Positions 27,254-36,378 are shown, counted from the stretch's first letter. The stretch is DNA of 64,000 nt from Streptomyces sp. RPA4-2 (GCF_012273515.2 NZ_CP050975.2:9610001-9674000), one strand, 5' to 3'. Translations and numbers: made by a program. The notes: generated by a model not told the origin, from the sequence alone.

Positions 27254-28615
27254 ATGGGCGTGGGGGACGAACAGGAGCCGGCGGTGGCTGTGCAGGACGA
27301 CGCCCATTCTCCTCGAGCGATGACCTCACTGATGGGCAAAGCCCGGTGCCCGGACGTCACACAGCGCTATGGCGGCCTGGACGCGGCCGCCGTCGACAGC
27401 ATCCTCAGGCGGGTCGCCTCGCTGGCCGCCGCCCTCTTCGACGCGCCCGTGGCAACGGTAGCGGTCACCGGCACCGACGGTGCGTGGTTTCGGACGACGC
27501 ACGGATCGGACCGGGTGGCCGGACCCGGCTTCGCCCCGGAGCTGTGGGGCCGCGCGCTCCTGCCCGACCACTCCGGCACAGCCGGTGACACGTCCACCCG
27601 TGCCCGTACGGTGATCGGCCGGCCGATCCACAGTGAGCTGGGCATACGGTTCTGCGTCGCCGCACCCGTGGTCACCGCGGGCGGCGAGCGACTGGGCACC
27701 ATCCAGGTACTGGACACCCGGCCCAGGAGGGCCACCGACCGGCAGATGAGCGCTCTCGAGGACCTGTCCACCCTGCTGGTGGACGAACTCGAACTGCGGC
27801 TGTCGGTGAGCGGGACCGTCGCGACCGAGCGCCGCATGCGCAAGGACGCCGAACGCCTGGCCCGCACCCTCCAGCGCACATTGCTCCCGCCCGCCCTGCC
27901 GGAGGTTCCCGGGCTCGGTGTCGCCGCCTCGTACCACAACGCCTCGGCGGACGAGGTCGGAGGAGACTTCTACGACCTCTTCCCCCTCAATGACGGACGC
28001 TGGGGCTTCTTCCTGGGGGACGTGTGCGGAAAGGGCGCCGAGGCCGCGGCCCTGACATCGCTGGCCCGCTACACGCTGCGTGCCGCGGCCATATACGACC
28101 CCGATCCGTGCGCGGTACTGGCGAATCTCGACACCGTCCTCAAGGGCGAGTACCAAGGCGATGACCCCCGTTACTGCACCGCCGTCTTCGGAGTCCTCCA
28201 GCCCGAGGGGGGCGGGTCCTTCGCCGTCACGCTGGCTGGGGGAGGCCACCCTCCGGCCCTCGCCCTGCGCGCGGACGGGGCCGTCCATCCCGTCTCCACC
28301 AAGGGGGGCCAGCTCATCGGCCTGCTTCCCGACCCGCACTTCGTGACGGCCAGCCTGCGACTCGCCGCCGGCGAGACGCTGCTGCTGTACACGGACGGCC
28401 TGACCGAGGCACGCACCGAGACGAGGGCGATGCTCGGCGAAGCCGGACTGATCGCCCACCTCTCCGCGATTCGCCCCCGGGGCTCGGGTGCGCTGCTGAC
28501 CGCCATCGACGAACTTCTCGGCGGCCTCGGCGCGGGTGTCACCGACGACACCGCTCTGTTGGCCCTCTCCGTCCCGTCTCCCCGCAACGAACCGACCGCC
28601 CAGGAGCTCCAGTGA
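27254..28615 (+). CDS. GAF-domain SpoIIE/PP2C protein phosphatase
   Basis: The 453-aa protein has an N-terminal GAF domain at about 45-190 (RYGGLDAAAVDSILRRVASL, GIRFCVAAPVVTAGGERLGT) and a PP2C domain at about 215-440 with ASADEVGGDFYDLFPLNDGR, FFLGDVCGKGAEAAALTSLA and TDDTALLALS, the metal-binding Asp positions. It should dephosphorylate a STAS-domain phosphoserine in response to a GAF ligand. It is cytoplasmic. The stop codon overlaps the next STAS start by 4 nt (GTGA), so that STAS protein is its probable substrate. It is divergent from the hybrid kinase across 172 bp. The ATG at 27254 lacks a clear ribosome site; Met at 27320 is an alternative. Confidence 0.92.
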   Translation: MGVGDEQEPAVAVQDDAHSPRAMTSLMGKARCPDVTQRYGGLDAAAVDSILRRVASLAAALFDAPVATVAVTGTDGAWFRTTHGSDRVAGPGFAPELWGRALLPDHSGTAGDTSTRARTVIGRPIHSELGIRFCVAAPVVTAGGERLGTIQVLDTRPRRATDRQMSALEDLSTLLVDELELRLSVSGTVATERRMRKDAERLARTLQRTLLPPALPEVPGLGVAASYHNASADEVGGDFYDLFPLNDGRWGFFLGDVCGKGAEAAALTSLARYTLRAAAIYDPDPCAVLANLDTVLKGEYQGDDPRYCTAVFGVLQPEGGGSFAVTLAGGGHPPALALRADGAVHPVSTKGGQLIGLLPDPHFVTASLRLAAGETLLLYTDGLTEARTETRAMLGEAGLIAHLSAIRPRGSGALLTAIDELLGGLGAGVTDDTALLALSVPSPRNEPTAQELQ

Positions 28616-28965
28616 CACAGCGCATCCTTACCGCCGCCTCGAAGGCACACTCCTCCGGTGTCACCGTGCTCACGGCGACCGGTGAACTCGACTACCACAC
28701 CGCCACGGAACTGCGCGCGGCGGTGGACGACGCCGCCTTCACGGCCGACGGCACGGTGATCGACCTGAGCGGGCTCACCTACTGCGACTCCACGGGCCTC
28801 ACCGTCCTGGTCACGGCGTACCAGCGGGCCCAGGCCGCCGGATCGCCCCTCGCCCTGGCCGGACTCAGCGCGGATCTCACCCACGTGTTCGAGATCGTCG
28901 GACTCGACCAGCTCTTCACCCTCTCCCCGACCATCGAGGAAGCCATCAAGTCGCTGCGCCGCTGA
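28612..28965 (+). CDS. STAS-domain anti-sigma antagonist
   Basis: The 117-aa protein has the motif TVIDLSGLTYCDSTGLTVLV with the phosphorylatable Ser of DSTG at about residue 63. It overlaps the upstream phosphatase gene, which implies stoichiometric production of phosphatase and substrate. It would bind an RsbW-type ATPase when dephosphorylated. It converges with the STAS gene at 29074. Confidence 0.92.
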   Translation: MTQRILTAASKAHSSGVTVLTATGELDYHTATELRAAVDDAAFTADGTVIDLSGLTYCDSTGLTVLVTAYQRAQAAGSPLALAGLSADLTHVFEIVGLDQLFTLSPTIEEAIKSLRR

Positions 28966-29073
28966 CGCTCCGCCCGGCGCCCCGACCGTGCTTCCGGTCC
29001 GCGGCGCAGCGCTGGAACATCGCTGGGACGATGCTCGAGAACCCGGCTGTCGACTCGCGCACCGAACGGACGG

Positions 29074-29439
29074 TCAGCTGTCCAGGGCCTGTTCGACGGT
29101 GGGACGGCAGGCGATGACGGCGTCGAGGCCGACGAGTTGGATGACGCGCAGGACGGGTCCCTGAGCGCAGGCGATGCGCAGCCACCCGTTGGCGTCATCG
29201 GCGGCCTGGTGGGCGGAGACGAGGACGTTGATTCCGCTGGAGTCCATGAAGGTCACGGCGCTGAGGTCCAGCACGGTGCGGGGCGGGTCCTGGCCCTCGG
29301 CCGGCAGCACGATGCCGCGAAGGGCGTCCGTGACGTCGTGGTCGATCTCGCCGCCCAGCGTCACGACACGGATTCCGTTCGCCGTGTGTTCTTCGACGGA
29401 CAGCCGGTCCGGCCTGTCCGTTCCCTGGGTGCTGGTCAC
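29074..29439 (-). CDS. STAS-domain anti-sigma antagonist
   Basis: The 121-aa protein carries RTVLDLSAVTFMDSSGINVL with the phospho-acceptor Ser in DSSG near residue 71. The start is GTG 29439, with GAGGGAG upstream. It is divergent from the ATPase gene at 29608 across 168 bp, the arrangement of a STAS protein and its kinase partner. It is cytoplasmic, a third STAS paralogue within 7 kb. Confidence 0.92.
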   Translation of the reverse strand: MTSTQGTDRPDRLSVEEHTANGIRVVTLGGEIDHDVTDALRGIVLPAEGQDPPRTVLDLSAVTFMDSSGINVLVSAHQAADDANGWLRIACAQGPVLRVIQLVGLDAVIACRPTVEQALDS

Positions 29440-29607
29440 TGTCTCCCTCGTTCGCGCTCAAGGTCTGCCCGGTCCGCCGCGTGGAGATTGTGCCCCAACG
29501 CCTGGGACGGATGCAGCTGAACGGCTGTGTCGAAGAGCACGTTGTGATTACGTGATTGAGTGACGGGTACACGAGGGCTGTAACAGACGGGGAACGAGGG
29601 AGTCGGG

Positions 29608-30084
29608 ATGGGAGCCCAGACCGGCGATGAGCACGGTGTGGGGCATGGCACCCCGATACAGGCGAGTTACGCCTTGGGTGACGACGACGGCAGTATCGCC
29701 TACGCCCGCCATCTCGCCGTGGCCTTTCTGGAGCAGGCGCGTACCGCGCACGGTCTGACCGTGTCCGCCCGTGTCCTGGATCTGACGCAGCTGGTCGTGA
29801 GCGAGTTGGTCACCAACGCCCGCAAGTACGCGCCGGGTCCGACGCTGATGCACCTTCGGATCGCCGACGACATCGTGGACGTAGCCGTCTGGGACAGCGA
29901 TCCCACCGTTCCCAGCGCCCGGACCGCCGACCCCGGCAGGATCGGCCAGCACGGTCTGGAAATCGTCAAGGCCGTGGCCTGGCACCTCGAGGTCGAACGG
30001 GAAGCGGTCGGCAAGCGCGTCACCGCCCGGCTGCCGCTGGCCGACACACCGCGGAGCGGTGTCACCGCGCTCCGCCTGCCGTGA
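29608..30084 (+). CDS. RsbW-like anti-sigma factor / ATP-binding protein
   Basis: The 158-aa protein is a GHKL ATPase of the HATPase_c_2 group: LTQLVVSELVTNARKYAPGP is the N-box with its Glu and Asn, and VAVWDSDP and GRIGQHGLEIVKAVAW are the G1 and G2 boxes. Such proteins bind a sigma factor or phosphorylate STAS antagonists. GAGGGAG precedes the ATG. It is divergent from the STAS gene and followed by a strong terminator at 30172. Which sigma factor it holds is not visible; no SigB-type gene lies in the window. Confidence 0.9.
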   Translation: MGAQTGDEHGVGHGTPIQASYALGDDDGSIAYARHLAVAFLEQARTAHGLTVSARVLDLTQLVVSELVTNARKYAPGPTLMHLRIADDIVDVAVWDSDPTVPSARTADPGRIGQHGLEIVKAVAWHLEVEREAVGKRVTARLPLADTPRSGVTALRLP

Positions 30085-30171
30085 CGGAACGTCAAGCGGC
30101 CTTCTGACCCCCGGGACCGGCCGCGCCCACCTGGCTCGACCGGACTGCCACCGCGCCGTCGGACGAGAGGT

Positions 30172-30202
30172 GGGGCCGGCCGGAGGGTCTCCGGCCGGCC
30201 CC
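30172..30202. terminator. 14-bp stem terminator between convergent genes
   Basis: Bases 30172-30185 pair perfectly with 30189-30202 around a GGT loop. It serves the ATPase gene to the left and the PRC-barrel gene to the right. Confidence 0.75.
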
Positions 30203-30226
30203 CGCTCGTGGGGTGGTGCGGTGGGG

Positions 30227-30580
30227 TCAGGCGCGGCGGTGGTTCTGGTAGTAGGTGCCGACCTGCTCGTGGTAGCCGGCGTCGCCGATGTGCTTGTCCT
30301 TGTCGAACTCGGGGGAGTCCTTGATCTGGTCCTTGGTGAGGGCGACGTAGATCTTCTGTTCGGCCTGGTCGATCGTGGTCACGGTGCCGGCGGGCAGCAG
30401 GACGTGCTTGCCGAAGATCCATACGCCGGTGTCGACGACGAGGTAGGAGGAGTGGACGTCGTCGGAGTGCTTGTCGACCTTGCCGATGCTGCCGTCGGTG
30501 GCCTCGACCTTGTAGCCGATCAGGTCGGTGCCCGCGGCGTGGCCGGTGGTCGGCTGGTAGCCCCAGATGTTGTCGCTCAT
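30227..30580 (-). CDS. PRC-barrel domain stress protein
   Basis: The 117-aa protein starts MSDNIWGYQPTTGHAAGTDL and contains a PRC-barrel (LIGYKVEATDGSIGKVDKHS, IFGKHVLLPAGTVTTID) followed by the DQIKDSPEFDKDKH tail common to actinobacterial PRC-barrel proteins. Family members are abundant under osmotic or general stress; the barrel mediates protein or RNA contacts. AAGGAG lies 7 nt before the ATG. It is divergent from csbD across 258 bp of relatively AT-rich DNA, and both may share stress control. Confidence 0.88.
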   Translation of the reverse strand: MSDNIWGYQPTTGHAAGTDLIGYKVEATDGSIGKVDKHSDDVHSSYLVVDTGVWIFGKHVLLPAGTVTTIDQAEQKIYVALTKDQIKDSPEFDKDKHIGDAGYHEQVGTYYQNHRRA

Positions 30581-30768
30581 AAAACGGCTCCTTCTTCGAT
30601 ATTTTTCGCTTCCCCGCCGTCAGAAAATGCGGGGTTGTACAGGCGCCATCGAATTCGGTGACGTTTTCTCGGAACGCCGGGTGCCCTGCGCTCGGGGTGC
30701 TACACATCGAATTTTCCAGCACGTCCGGATGTGGCGGGATCGATGTTTTCCCTGTGGAAACTTTCCGG

Positions 30769-30792
30769 GTTTGGGGGCGGCGTACCGGGTGA
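30769..30792 (+). promoter_or_regulatory. Candidate SigB-group promoter for csbD
   Basis: GTTT, 14 nt, then GGGTGA fits the Streptomyces SigB-type pattern GnnT-N14-16-GGGTAY with the last two bases off. It is 46 nt upstream of the csbD start. csbD genes are usually in the SigB regulon, which supports the call, but the match is imperfect. Confidence 0.35.
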
Positions 30793-30838
30793 GACGGAGG
30801 GGGAATCATTTCTCGAATACGACAGGGTGTGAGTGGTT

Positions 30839-31015
30839 GTGGCTGCGGACGAGAAGGCTCAGGCCAAGGGCGAGCAGGCCAAGGGCAAGGTCAAGAAGGT
30901 CGTCGGTGGTGCGGTGGGCAACGAGTCCCTGCGGGCCGAGGGGCGCGCCGAGGAGTCCAAGGGTGACCTGCGCGCGGCCAAGGAGAAGGCCAAGGACGCC
31001 GTCAAGCCCAAGTAG
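30839..31015 (+). CDS. CsbD-family stress protein (58 aa)
   Basis: The small lysine-rich helical protein (MAADEKAQAKGEQAKGKVKK, then VVGGAVGNESLRAEGRAEES) matches the CsbD family pattern, in which KGKxKxxxGxxxGN is diagnostic. Family members are strongly induced by general stress, with unknown molecular role. GTG 30839 is chosen by alignment of the N-terminus; GTG 30833 is also in frame. A hairpin terminator follows at 31046. Confidence 0.88.
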   Translation: MAADEKAQAKGEQAKGKVKKVVGGAVGNESLRAEGRAEESKGDLRAAKEKAKDAVKPK

Positions 31016-31045
31016 CACCACGGCAGGTTCGTGTACCGACGTCTC

Positions 31046-31087
31046 TGATCCCGGCAGCCCGTCTCCCCTTTCGGACTGCCGGGATCA
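31046..31087 (+). terminator. 12-bp stem terminator after csbD
   Basis: TGATCCCGGCAG pairs perfectly with CTGCCGGGATCA around an 18-nt loop, 30 nt after the csbD stop. Confidence 0.7.
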
Positions 31088-31664
31088 GTGACGTCCCGGC
31101 ACGTCGATCGTTCCGGCACGTCGATCGTCCAGGCACCGGAAATCGCGCGCCTCGTATCAACAGTCCGAAGCGAGAGACGGAGCGAAGATACGAAGTCCCG
31201 CCGGCCGATGACACCGCCTGGCTGCCGGACCTCACCAGCGTGGACGGCATCGACCGTGCGCGTGATGCCGTCCAAACCGGCTCGGGTCCTGGACGAAAAT
31301 GGGAACGGGAGCGACGCGCCTGTCGCAGGAGCATGCCCAGGACGTCGTACCCGGCTCGGCCGCCGAAACGTTGGCCGACGCATCGAACCCGGGGCCGCGT
31401 GAGGCGCTCGTTCGCCCGAAGGCCGTTCCCTCCCGGCGTCGTGTCCGCGCGCCTCGGTGAACCGGCGGTGGGCCCTGGTCTTCCGTGGCGCTCGCCGCGC
31501 CATCGAGAACCCACGGGGGGCGTGTCCTGCGGCGCTCCGGGGCTCCGCAGTCGTGCAACGTTCATCTAATTCTCGCGGTGACACCTTGTCGCACTCGTCA
31601 GTGATCGCATATATCTGATCGTCCGTATGACGAAGAACACGGATGCTTCTGGAGAGATACACAT
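31088..31664. other. 577-bp non-coding interval with a 16-bp direct repeat
   Basis: No frame here has family similarity. CCGGCACGTCGATCGT occurs twice, at 31096-31111 and 31113-31128. An AT-rich stretch at 31560-31640 probably holds the promoter of the MHYT gene. Confidence 0.5.
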
Positions 31665-32516
31665 ATGAACGGCACCGTCGACGGCTTCAGCTACGGGATC
31701 GTCACGCCCGTGGCCGCCTATGTCATGGCCTGCCTGGGTGCCGCGTTGGGGCTGCGCTGTGTGGCCCGGACCCTGCATTACGCCCAGGGACGCAAGCCCG
31801 CCTGGCTGGCCCTGGGCGCCGCCTGCCTGGGCTGCGGTATCTGGACCATGCACTTCATCGGGATGATCGGCTTCCAGGTCGAGCAGACGGCCATCACCTA
31901 CAACGTGCCCTTGACGGTGCTGAGTCTGGTGGTCGCGATCGTCGTGGTCAGCGTCGGCGTGTTCATCGTCGGCTACCGGGGTGCCGCACCCGTACCGTTG
32001 GCCGCCGCAGGTGTGGTGACAGGCCTGGGAGTTGCGGCCATGCACTACCTGGGGATGGCCGCCATGCACCTCGACGGCGAACTGCACTACAACGTGCCCG
32101 TCGTCGTACTGTCCGTCCTGATCGCCGTCGGGGCCGCGACCGCCGCTCTGTGGGCCGCCGCCACGATCCGCGGCTCCCTGCCCTCCTTCGGCGCCAGCCT
32201 GATCATGGGCGTCGCCGTCTCCGGCATGCACTACACCGGCATGGCGGCGGTGAGCGTCCACGTCCACACCGGCGCCGGACACACGTCGAACGGGCACACC
32301 CCCACCTCACTGCTGTTGCCCATGCTCATCGGCCCCGTGGTCTTCCTCCTCGTGGCGGCGGTCATCGTCATGTTCGACCCGGTACTCATCCTCGGCGACG
32401 GCGACTGGAGCCGCGGCGATCGTGTGCGCCGGCCGGTGCGGCCCGCGCCCGTGGAGCCGAGCGCGTTCGAGCCGCGTTCCGGGGATCCGTCCCGTCCGCA
32501 GTCGCACCGGCGTTGA
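31665..32516 (+). CDS. MHYT-domain membrane sensor
   Basis: The 283-aa protein has seven hydrophobic helices and the three MHYT-type motifs WTMHFIGM, AMHYLGMAA and SGMHYTGMA at the ends of alternate helices. In the family these His/Met pairs are proposed to bind copper and to sense oxygen, CO or NO. The charged C-terminal tail (about 250-283) has no output domain, so a partner is needed. GGAGAG precedes the ATG by 9 nt. It stands alone between two non-coding gaps. Confidence 0.9.
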   Translation: MNGTVDGFSYGIVTPVAAYVMACLGAALGLRCVARTLHYAQGRKPAWLALGAACLGCGIWTMHFIGMIGFQVEQTAITYNVPLTVLSLVVAIVVVSVGVFIVGYRGAAPVPLAAAGVVTGLGVAAMHYLGMAAMHLDGELHYNVPVVVLSVLIAVGAATAALWAAATIRGSLPSFGASLIMGVAVSGMHYTGMAAVSVHVHTGAGHTSNGHTPTSLLLPMLIGPVVFLLVAAVIVMFDPVLILGDGDWSRGDRVRRPVRPAPVEPSAFEPRSGDPSRPQSHRR

Positions 32517-32871
32517 CGGACCCATGCGCGATCCGGTGATGACGGGCGGCGCTCGGCGGCGTAAACCGTATCGGCGCCGCGCGTGCCATCGTCCACCGGC
32601 CTGATCCCCAAGTGCCGTGACGCCGAACGGTGTTGCCGCGGGCCGACCGGACGCCCATGCGGGGGTCGCCCATCAGGACTGCCGTCGGTCGGCGAACGGT
32701 GCTCCGGGTGCGCGGAGATGAAGGTGAACACAACCTGACCTGATCCGGAGCGAAACGCTCCTGATGGTCATCTGCTTCCTCCGGCGCGGAAACCTGCGAT
32801 CCGCCGAGACGGTGTGCGGTGGCTGTGCGCACCGGTGTCCACCGGTCCGCACGTTCGTAAGGAAAAACTCA
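32517..32871. other. No gene seen
   Basis: This gap between the MHYT gene and the large exported protein has no supported coding frame. It contains two loose copies of GCGAACGGTG/GCCGAACGGTG about 60 bp apart and the upstream region of the next gene. Confidence 0.45.
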
Positions 32872-35800
32872 ATGACACTTCGCGCAAAGAGACCTGCGGG
32901 ACCCGGCATACGCCGTACCGCGGTCGCAACCGCGGTGGCGCTGGCGTTCGCCGGTGCCGTGACCGGTGTGGGAACCGCTTTCGGTTCCACCGCCGACGTG
33001 GCCTCGCACGGCCACCCGGTCGACCGGAACTGGCTCCCGGACACGCCGGAGAACTGGCCGCTGGTGGTGGACTACACCCGTACACCGGCCGAGACCGTCA
33101 CCCGCGGTCTGCAGCACTACGGCGAGACCTACGACACCGTGGGCGGCCGCCAGCACATCCAGGTGCTCAAGGCCGACCTGTCCGACCCGAACCTCCGGGT
33201 CGGCGTGGTCGAGGCCGGCGACACCGTCACCGACCCGCAGGACGAGACCCCGTCGTCCATGGCCCACCGCACCCACGCGGTGGCCGGCGTCAACGGCGAC
33301 TACTTCGAGATCCACGCCAGCGGACGCCCGCTCGGTGGCGTCGTCTCCGACGGGCACATGCTCAAGAGCCCCAAGCCGGGCTTCGCGTCCCAGTTGGGCG
33401 TCAAGCCCGACGGCACCATGGTGATGGGCCCGGAGACCTTCTCCGGGACGATCACCGCCGGCTCCGCGACCCGCCCGCTCACGTCGGTGAACACCGTGAA
33501 CGACGCGGCGTCCGGCGGCGTCACCGAAGTCACCCCCGACCTCGGCGAGACCCCGGGCCTGCCCCAGCCCTCCACGCTGGTCCTCGGCCACACCACCACC
33601 GGCGGCTTCGTCGTCGACAGCGTGCGGACCGGTGTCACCACCGTGCCGCGGCTGACCTCCGATCAGCTCGGTCTGCTCGGCGCCGGGAACGGCGGACAGT
33701 GGCTGGGCGACAGCCTGCACACGGGTGACGCGGTGGGCATCGCGGCCCAACTCTCCCCCGATAACGATGTCACCCAGCTGGTCAGCGGCGTCGACACGTT
33801 GGTGAAGGACGGCAAGGTCTACAACGACCCGACGGGCACCCCGCCGAGCGGCGCCAACCCGGAGACCGCGGTCGGCATCACCAAGGACGGCAAGCACACC
33901 GTCGTCGTCGCCATCGACGGCCACGGCGGCGCCGATTCGGCGTTCGGTGTGACGCCCGAGCAGGCCGCGGGCTACATGGTCGCCCACGGCGCCTGGACCG
34001 CCATGCTCTTCGACGGCGGCGGCTCCACCGGCATGGTCAGCCGCGCCCCCGGCTCCGATCGGGCCGAGGTCGTCAACACCCCCTCCGACCAGCCCGGCAA
34101 CACCGAGCGCCCGGTCGCGAACGGCATCTTCTTCTACACCACCGCCAAGGAAGCCGGAGACGCCGTCAAGGTCGTGGTGAACGGTGGCGAGACGGTCACC
34201 ACCGTCGCCGGCGGCGCCATCCCGGTTCCGGTGCACGCGCTGGACCGGTTCTCCAACCCGGCGGCGGGCGGGGTCAAGGTCCGGATCGAGCCCTCGTCCC
34301 TCGCCGCCTACGAGGACGGCAAGCTGACTCCGCGTCGCACCGGCAGGGGCCGGATCGTCGCCTCCGACGGCCGGGTCACGACCTCCGAGAAGCTCGAGGT
34401 CGTCAGCAAACTGCAGTCCCTGACGGTCTCTCCCGACCAGGCCGACCTCGACAACGGCGCCACCCAGCAGCTCTCCCTGTCCGGCACCGTCAAGGGCGGG
34501 GACGCGGTACGGATCCCCGCCGAGGCCGCCACCTGGAAGGTCACCCCGGACAACCTGGGAACCGTCGACGCGCACGGCCTGTTCACCTCGGACACCGAGC
34601 ACGGCGGTCTCGCCGAGGTCAGCGCCACGGTGGCCGGCACCACCACGACCACGTCGATCGCGGTCGGCCGGGTCACCCAGGTCGTCGACCCGATGACCAG
34701 CACGGACGTCTGGCGGCTCAGCAACAACACCACCGGCAAGCCGGCCACGCTGAGCGCGGACCCGGGCGTCGTCCCGCCGGAGTCCACCGAGTCCGGTTCG
34801 CTGCGCCTCGACTACACGATGCCGGCCGGCGCGGGCGTCAAGCAGCTCGTGCTGGCGCCGAAGGTCACGCTGAAGACCGACACCCACGACGGTCAGGTCC
34901 CCACCGGCATCGGTGTGTGGATCAAGGGCGGCGGCCCCGACGGCCTCCAGCTCGCCGAGAAGTACATCAACGTCGACGGCACGGCCAACACCCCCCTGTA
35001 TCTGACCGGCGTCACGTCCGACGGCTGGCGACTGGCGGTCGCCCAGCTGCCGGCGGGCATGAAGTTCCCGCTGACCGTCAGCTACCTCGACTTCCTGGCG
35101 ATCAGCCCCAGCACCACGTACACCGGTTCGCTGAACGTCGCCGGGCTGCAGGCGCTGTACTCGCCGCGACCGGTCGTCGAGCCCGAGTACAGGGCGATCC
35201 CGAAGAACCCGTCGTGGCTCAAGTTCGAAGAGGACTCCGCCCGGTTCGCCAAGCGTGGCGCGACCCTGCTCACCGGTGACGACGCTCACCTGCTCGCGAG
35301 CGACCCCGGTTCCGTGAGCAGCAACGTGATGGACTCCATCGCCAAGAGGCTGCCCACCCTCTCCCCGCAGGCCCGGCCGGACGCCGCCCAGTTCCTCGGC
35401 GACATGTCCGACGACGGCAAGCCGGCGGACCTTCAGTTCGCCAAGTCCAAGATGGACGCCCTCGGTGTCCCCGAGCGCGACATCGTCGGCAACCACGAGA
35501 TCACCCAGGGCGCCGACGCAGAGAACGGCAACTACAGCGACACCTTCGGCGACACCCACTACGGCTACTCCCAGGGTGCGGCGCGGATGATCGTCACCGA
35601 CAACTCGCACGGCAGCCTGCAGTCCTCGGACCCGTTCCAGGACCCGGAGGGCGAACAGTACCCGTGGCTGGTCCAGCAGTTGACGGACGCCACCGCCAAG
35701 GACGTCCTGGTCATCACGCACATGCCGGCGTACGACCCACACCCTGCCGCGAACAGCCAGTTCACGGACCGGTGGGAGGCGCGGATGTACCTGAGGCTGG

Positions 35801-36327
35801 TGCAGCGCTTCCAGGAGACGCACCCGAAGCAGCACGTGATCATGATGTACGGTCACGCCCGCGGCTTCTCCGAGCAGATCCTCGACCCCGAGGGGCGCAG
35901 CGTGACGACCGCCGAGGGCGGCATCCCGCAGTTCGCCTTCGCGGACCTCGGCATGCCCGCCTATGCCCCGGCCGACCAGGGTGGCATCTACCACTTCGGC
36001 CTGGTCCGGATCGGTGACGACGGCGACCTGCAGTACTCGGTCGAGCCCGCCCTCGCGTCGATCACCGTCAAGGGCCCCAAGGACCCGCTCGCCGAGGGTG
36101 ACCACATCACCCTGACCGCGACCGGGGACCAGATCGCCGGCGACAACATCGCACCGCTCACCATCCCGATCGCGGACCCGGCGTCCCACGTCTGGAACTC
36201 CAGCAACCCGAAGGTGGCGTCGGTGGATCCCTCCACCGGAGCCCTGATCGCCCACCGCCACGGCACCGTCACCGTCTCGGTGACCTCCGGTGGCGTCACG
36301 GGCAGCGCCCAGGTCATCGTCCGGTGA
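32872..36327 (+). CDS. Large exported NAGPA-type phosphodiester glycosidase fused to a metallophosphoesterase-like domain
   Basis: The 1,151-aa protein has a signal peptide (MTLRAKRPAGPGIRRTAVAT, cleavage near residue 42). The NAGPA/uncovering-enzyme domain spans about 80-400 with VAGVNGDYFEIHASGRPLGG, VGITKDGKHTVVVAIDGHGG and the signature AMLFDGGGSTGMVSR. Ig-like (BIG-type) segments occupy about 450-600. A beta-sandwich at 620-760 precedes a calcineurin-like domain at about 770-1060 (QFLGDMSDDGK, DIVGNHEITQG, VLVITHMPAYD, MMYGHARGFSE). A final BIG2 domain ends the protein. The last metal motif reads GHAR instead of GHxH, so the phosphoesterase part may be weak or altered. The start is ATG 32872 with AAGGAA upstream. 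A cell-wall or exopolysaccharide sugar-phosphate target is likely. Confidence 0.88.
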   Translation: MTLRAKRPAGPGIRRTAVATAVALAFAGAVTGVGTAFGSTADVASHGHPVDRNWLPDTPENWPLVVDYTRTPAETVTRGLQHYGETYDTVGGRQHIQVLKADLSDPNLRVGVVEAGDTVTDPQDETPSSMAHRTHAVAGVNGDYFEIHASGRPLGGVVSDGHMLKSPKPGFASQLGVKPDGTMVMGPETFSGTITAGSATRPLTSVNTVNDAASGGVTEVTPDLGETPGLPQPSTLVLGHTTTGGFVVDSVRTGVTTVPRLTSDQLGLLGAGNGGQWLGDSLHTGDAVGIAAQLSPDNDVTQLVSGVDTLVKDGKVYNDPTGTPPSGANPETAVGITKDGKHTVVVAIDGHGGADSAFGVTPEQAAGYMVAHGAWTAMLFDGGGSTGMVSRAPGSDRAEVVNTPSDQPGNTERPVANGIFFYTTAKEAGDAVKVVVNGGETVTTVAGGAIPVPVHALDRFSNPAAGGVKVRIEPSSLAAYEDGKLTPRRTGRGRIVASDGRVTTSEKLEVVSKLQSLTVSPDQADLDNGATQQLSLSGTVKGGDAVRIPAEAATWKVTPDNLGTVDAHGLFTSDTEHGGLAEVSATVAGTTTTTSIAVGRVTQVVDPMTSTDVWRLSNNTTGKPATLSADPGVVPPESTESGSLRLDYTMPAGAGVKQLVLAPKVTLKTDTHDGQVPTGIGVWIKGGGPDGLQLAEKYINVDGTANTPLYLTGVTSDGWRLAVAQLPAGMKFPLTVSYLDFLAISPSTTYTGSLNVAGLQALYSPRPVVEPEYRAIPKNPSWLKFEEDSARFAKRGATLLTGDDAHLLASDPGSVSSNVMDSIAKRLPTLSPQARPDAAQFLGDMSDDGKPADLQFAKSKMDALGVPERDIVGNHEITQGADAENGNYSDTFGDTHYGYSQGAARMIVTDNSHGSLQSSDPFQDPEGEQYPWLVQQLTDATAKDVLVITHMPAYDPHPAANSQFTDRWEARMYLRLVQRFQETHPKQHVIMMYGHARGFSEQILDPEGRSVTTAEGGIPQFAFADLGMPAYAPADQGGIYHFGLVRIGDDGDLQYSVEPALASITVKGPKDPLAEGDHITLTATGDQIAGDNIAPLTIPIADPASHVWNSSNPKVASVDPSTGALIAHRHGTVTVSVTSGGVTGSAQVIVR

Positions 36328-36378
36328 CCTGATCCATCACGGGATGCGGGGCATCGCCCGTGCGGCCCGTGGTCATGA

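Noticed and set aside
32869..36261. A 1,130-codon open frame on the reverse strand opposite the NAGPA fusion gene
   Set aside because: It mirrors the forward gene, is Val/Gly/Asp/Arg-rich as expected for the complement of GC-rich coding DNA, and has no motifs or ribosome site.
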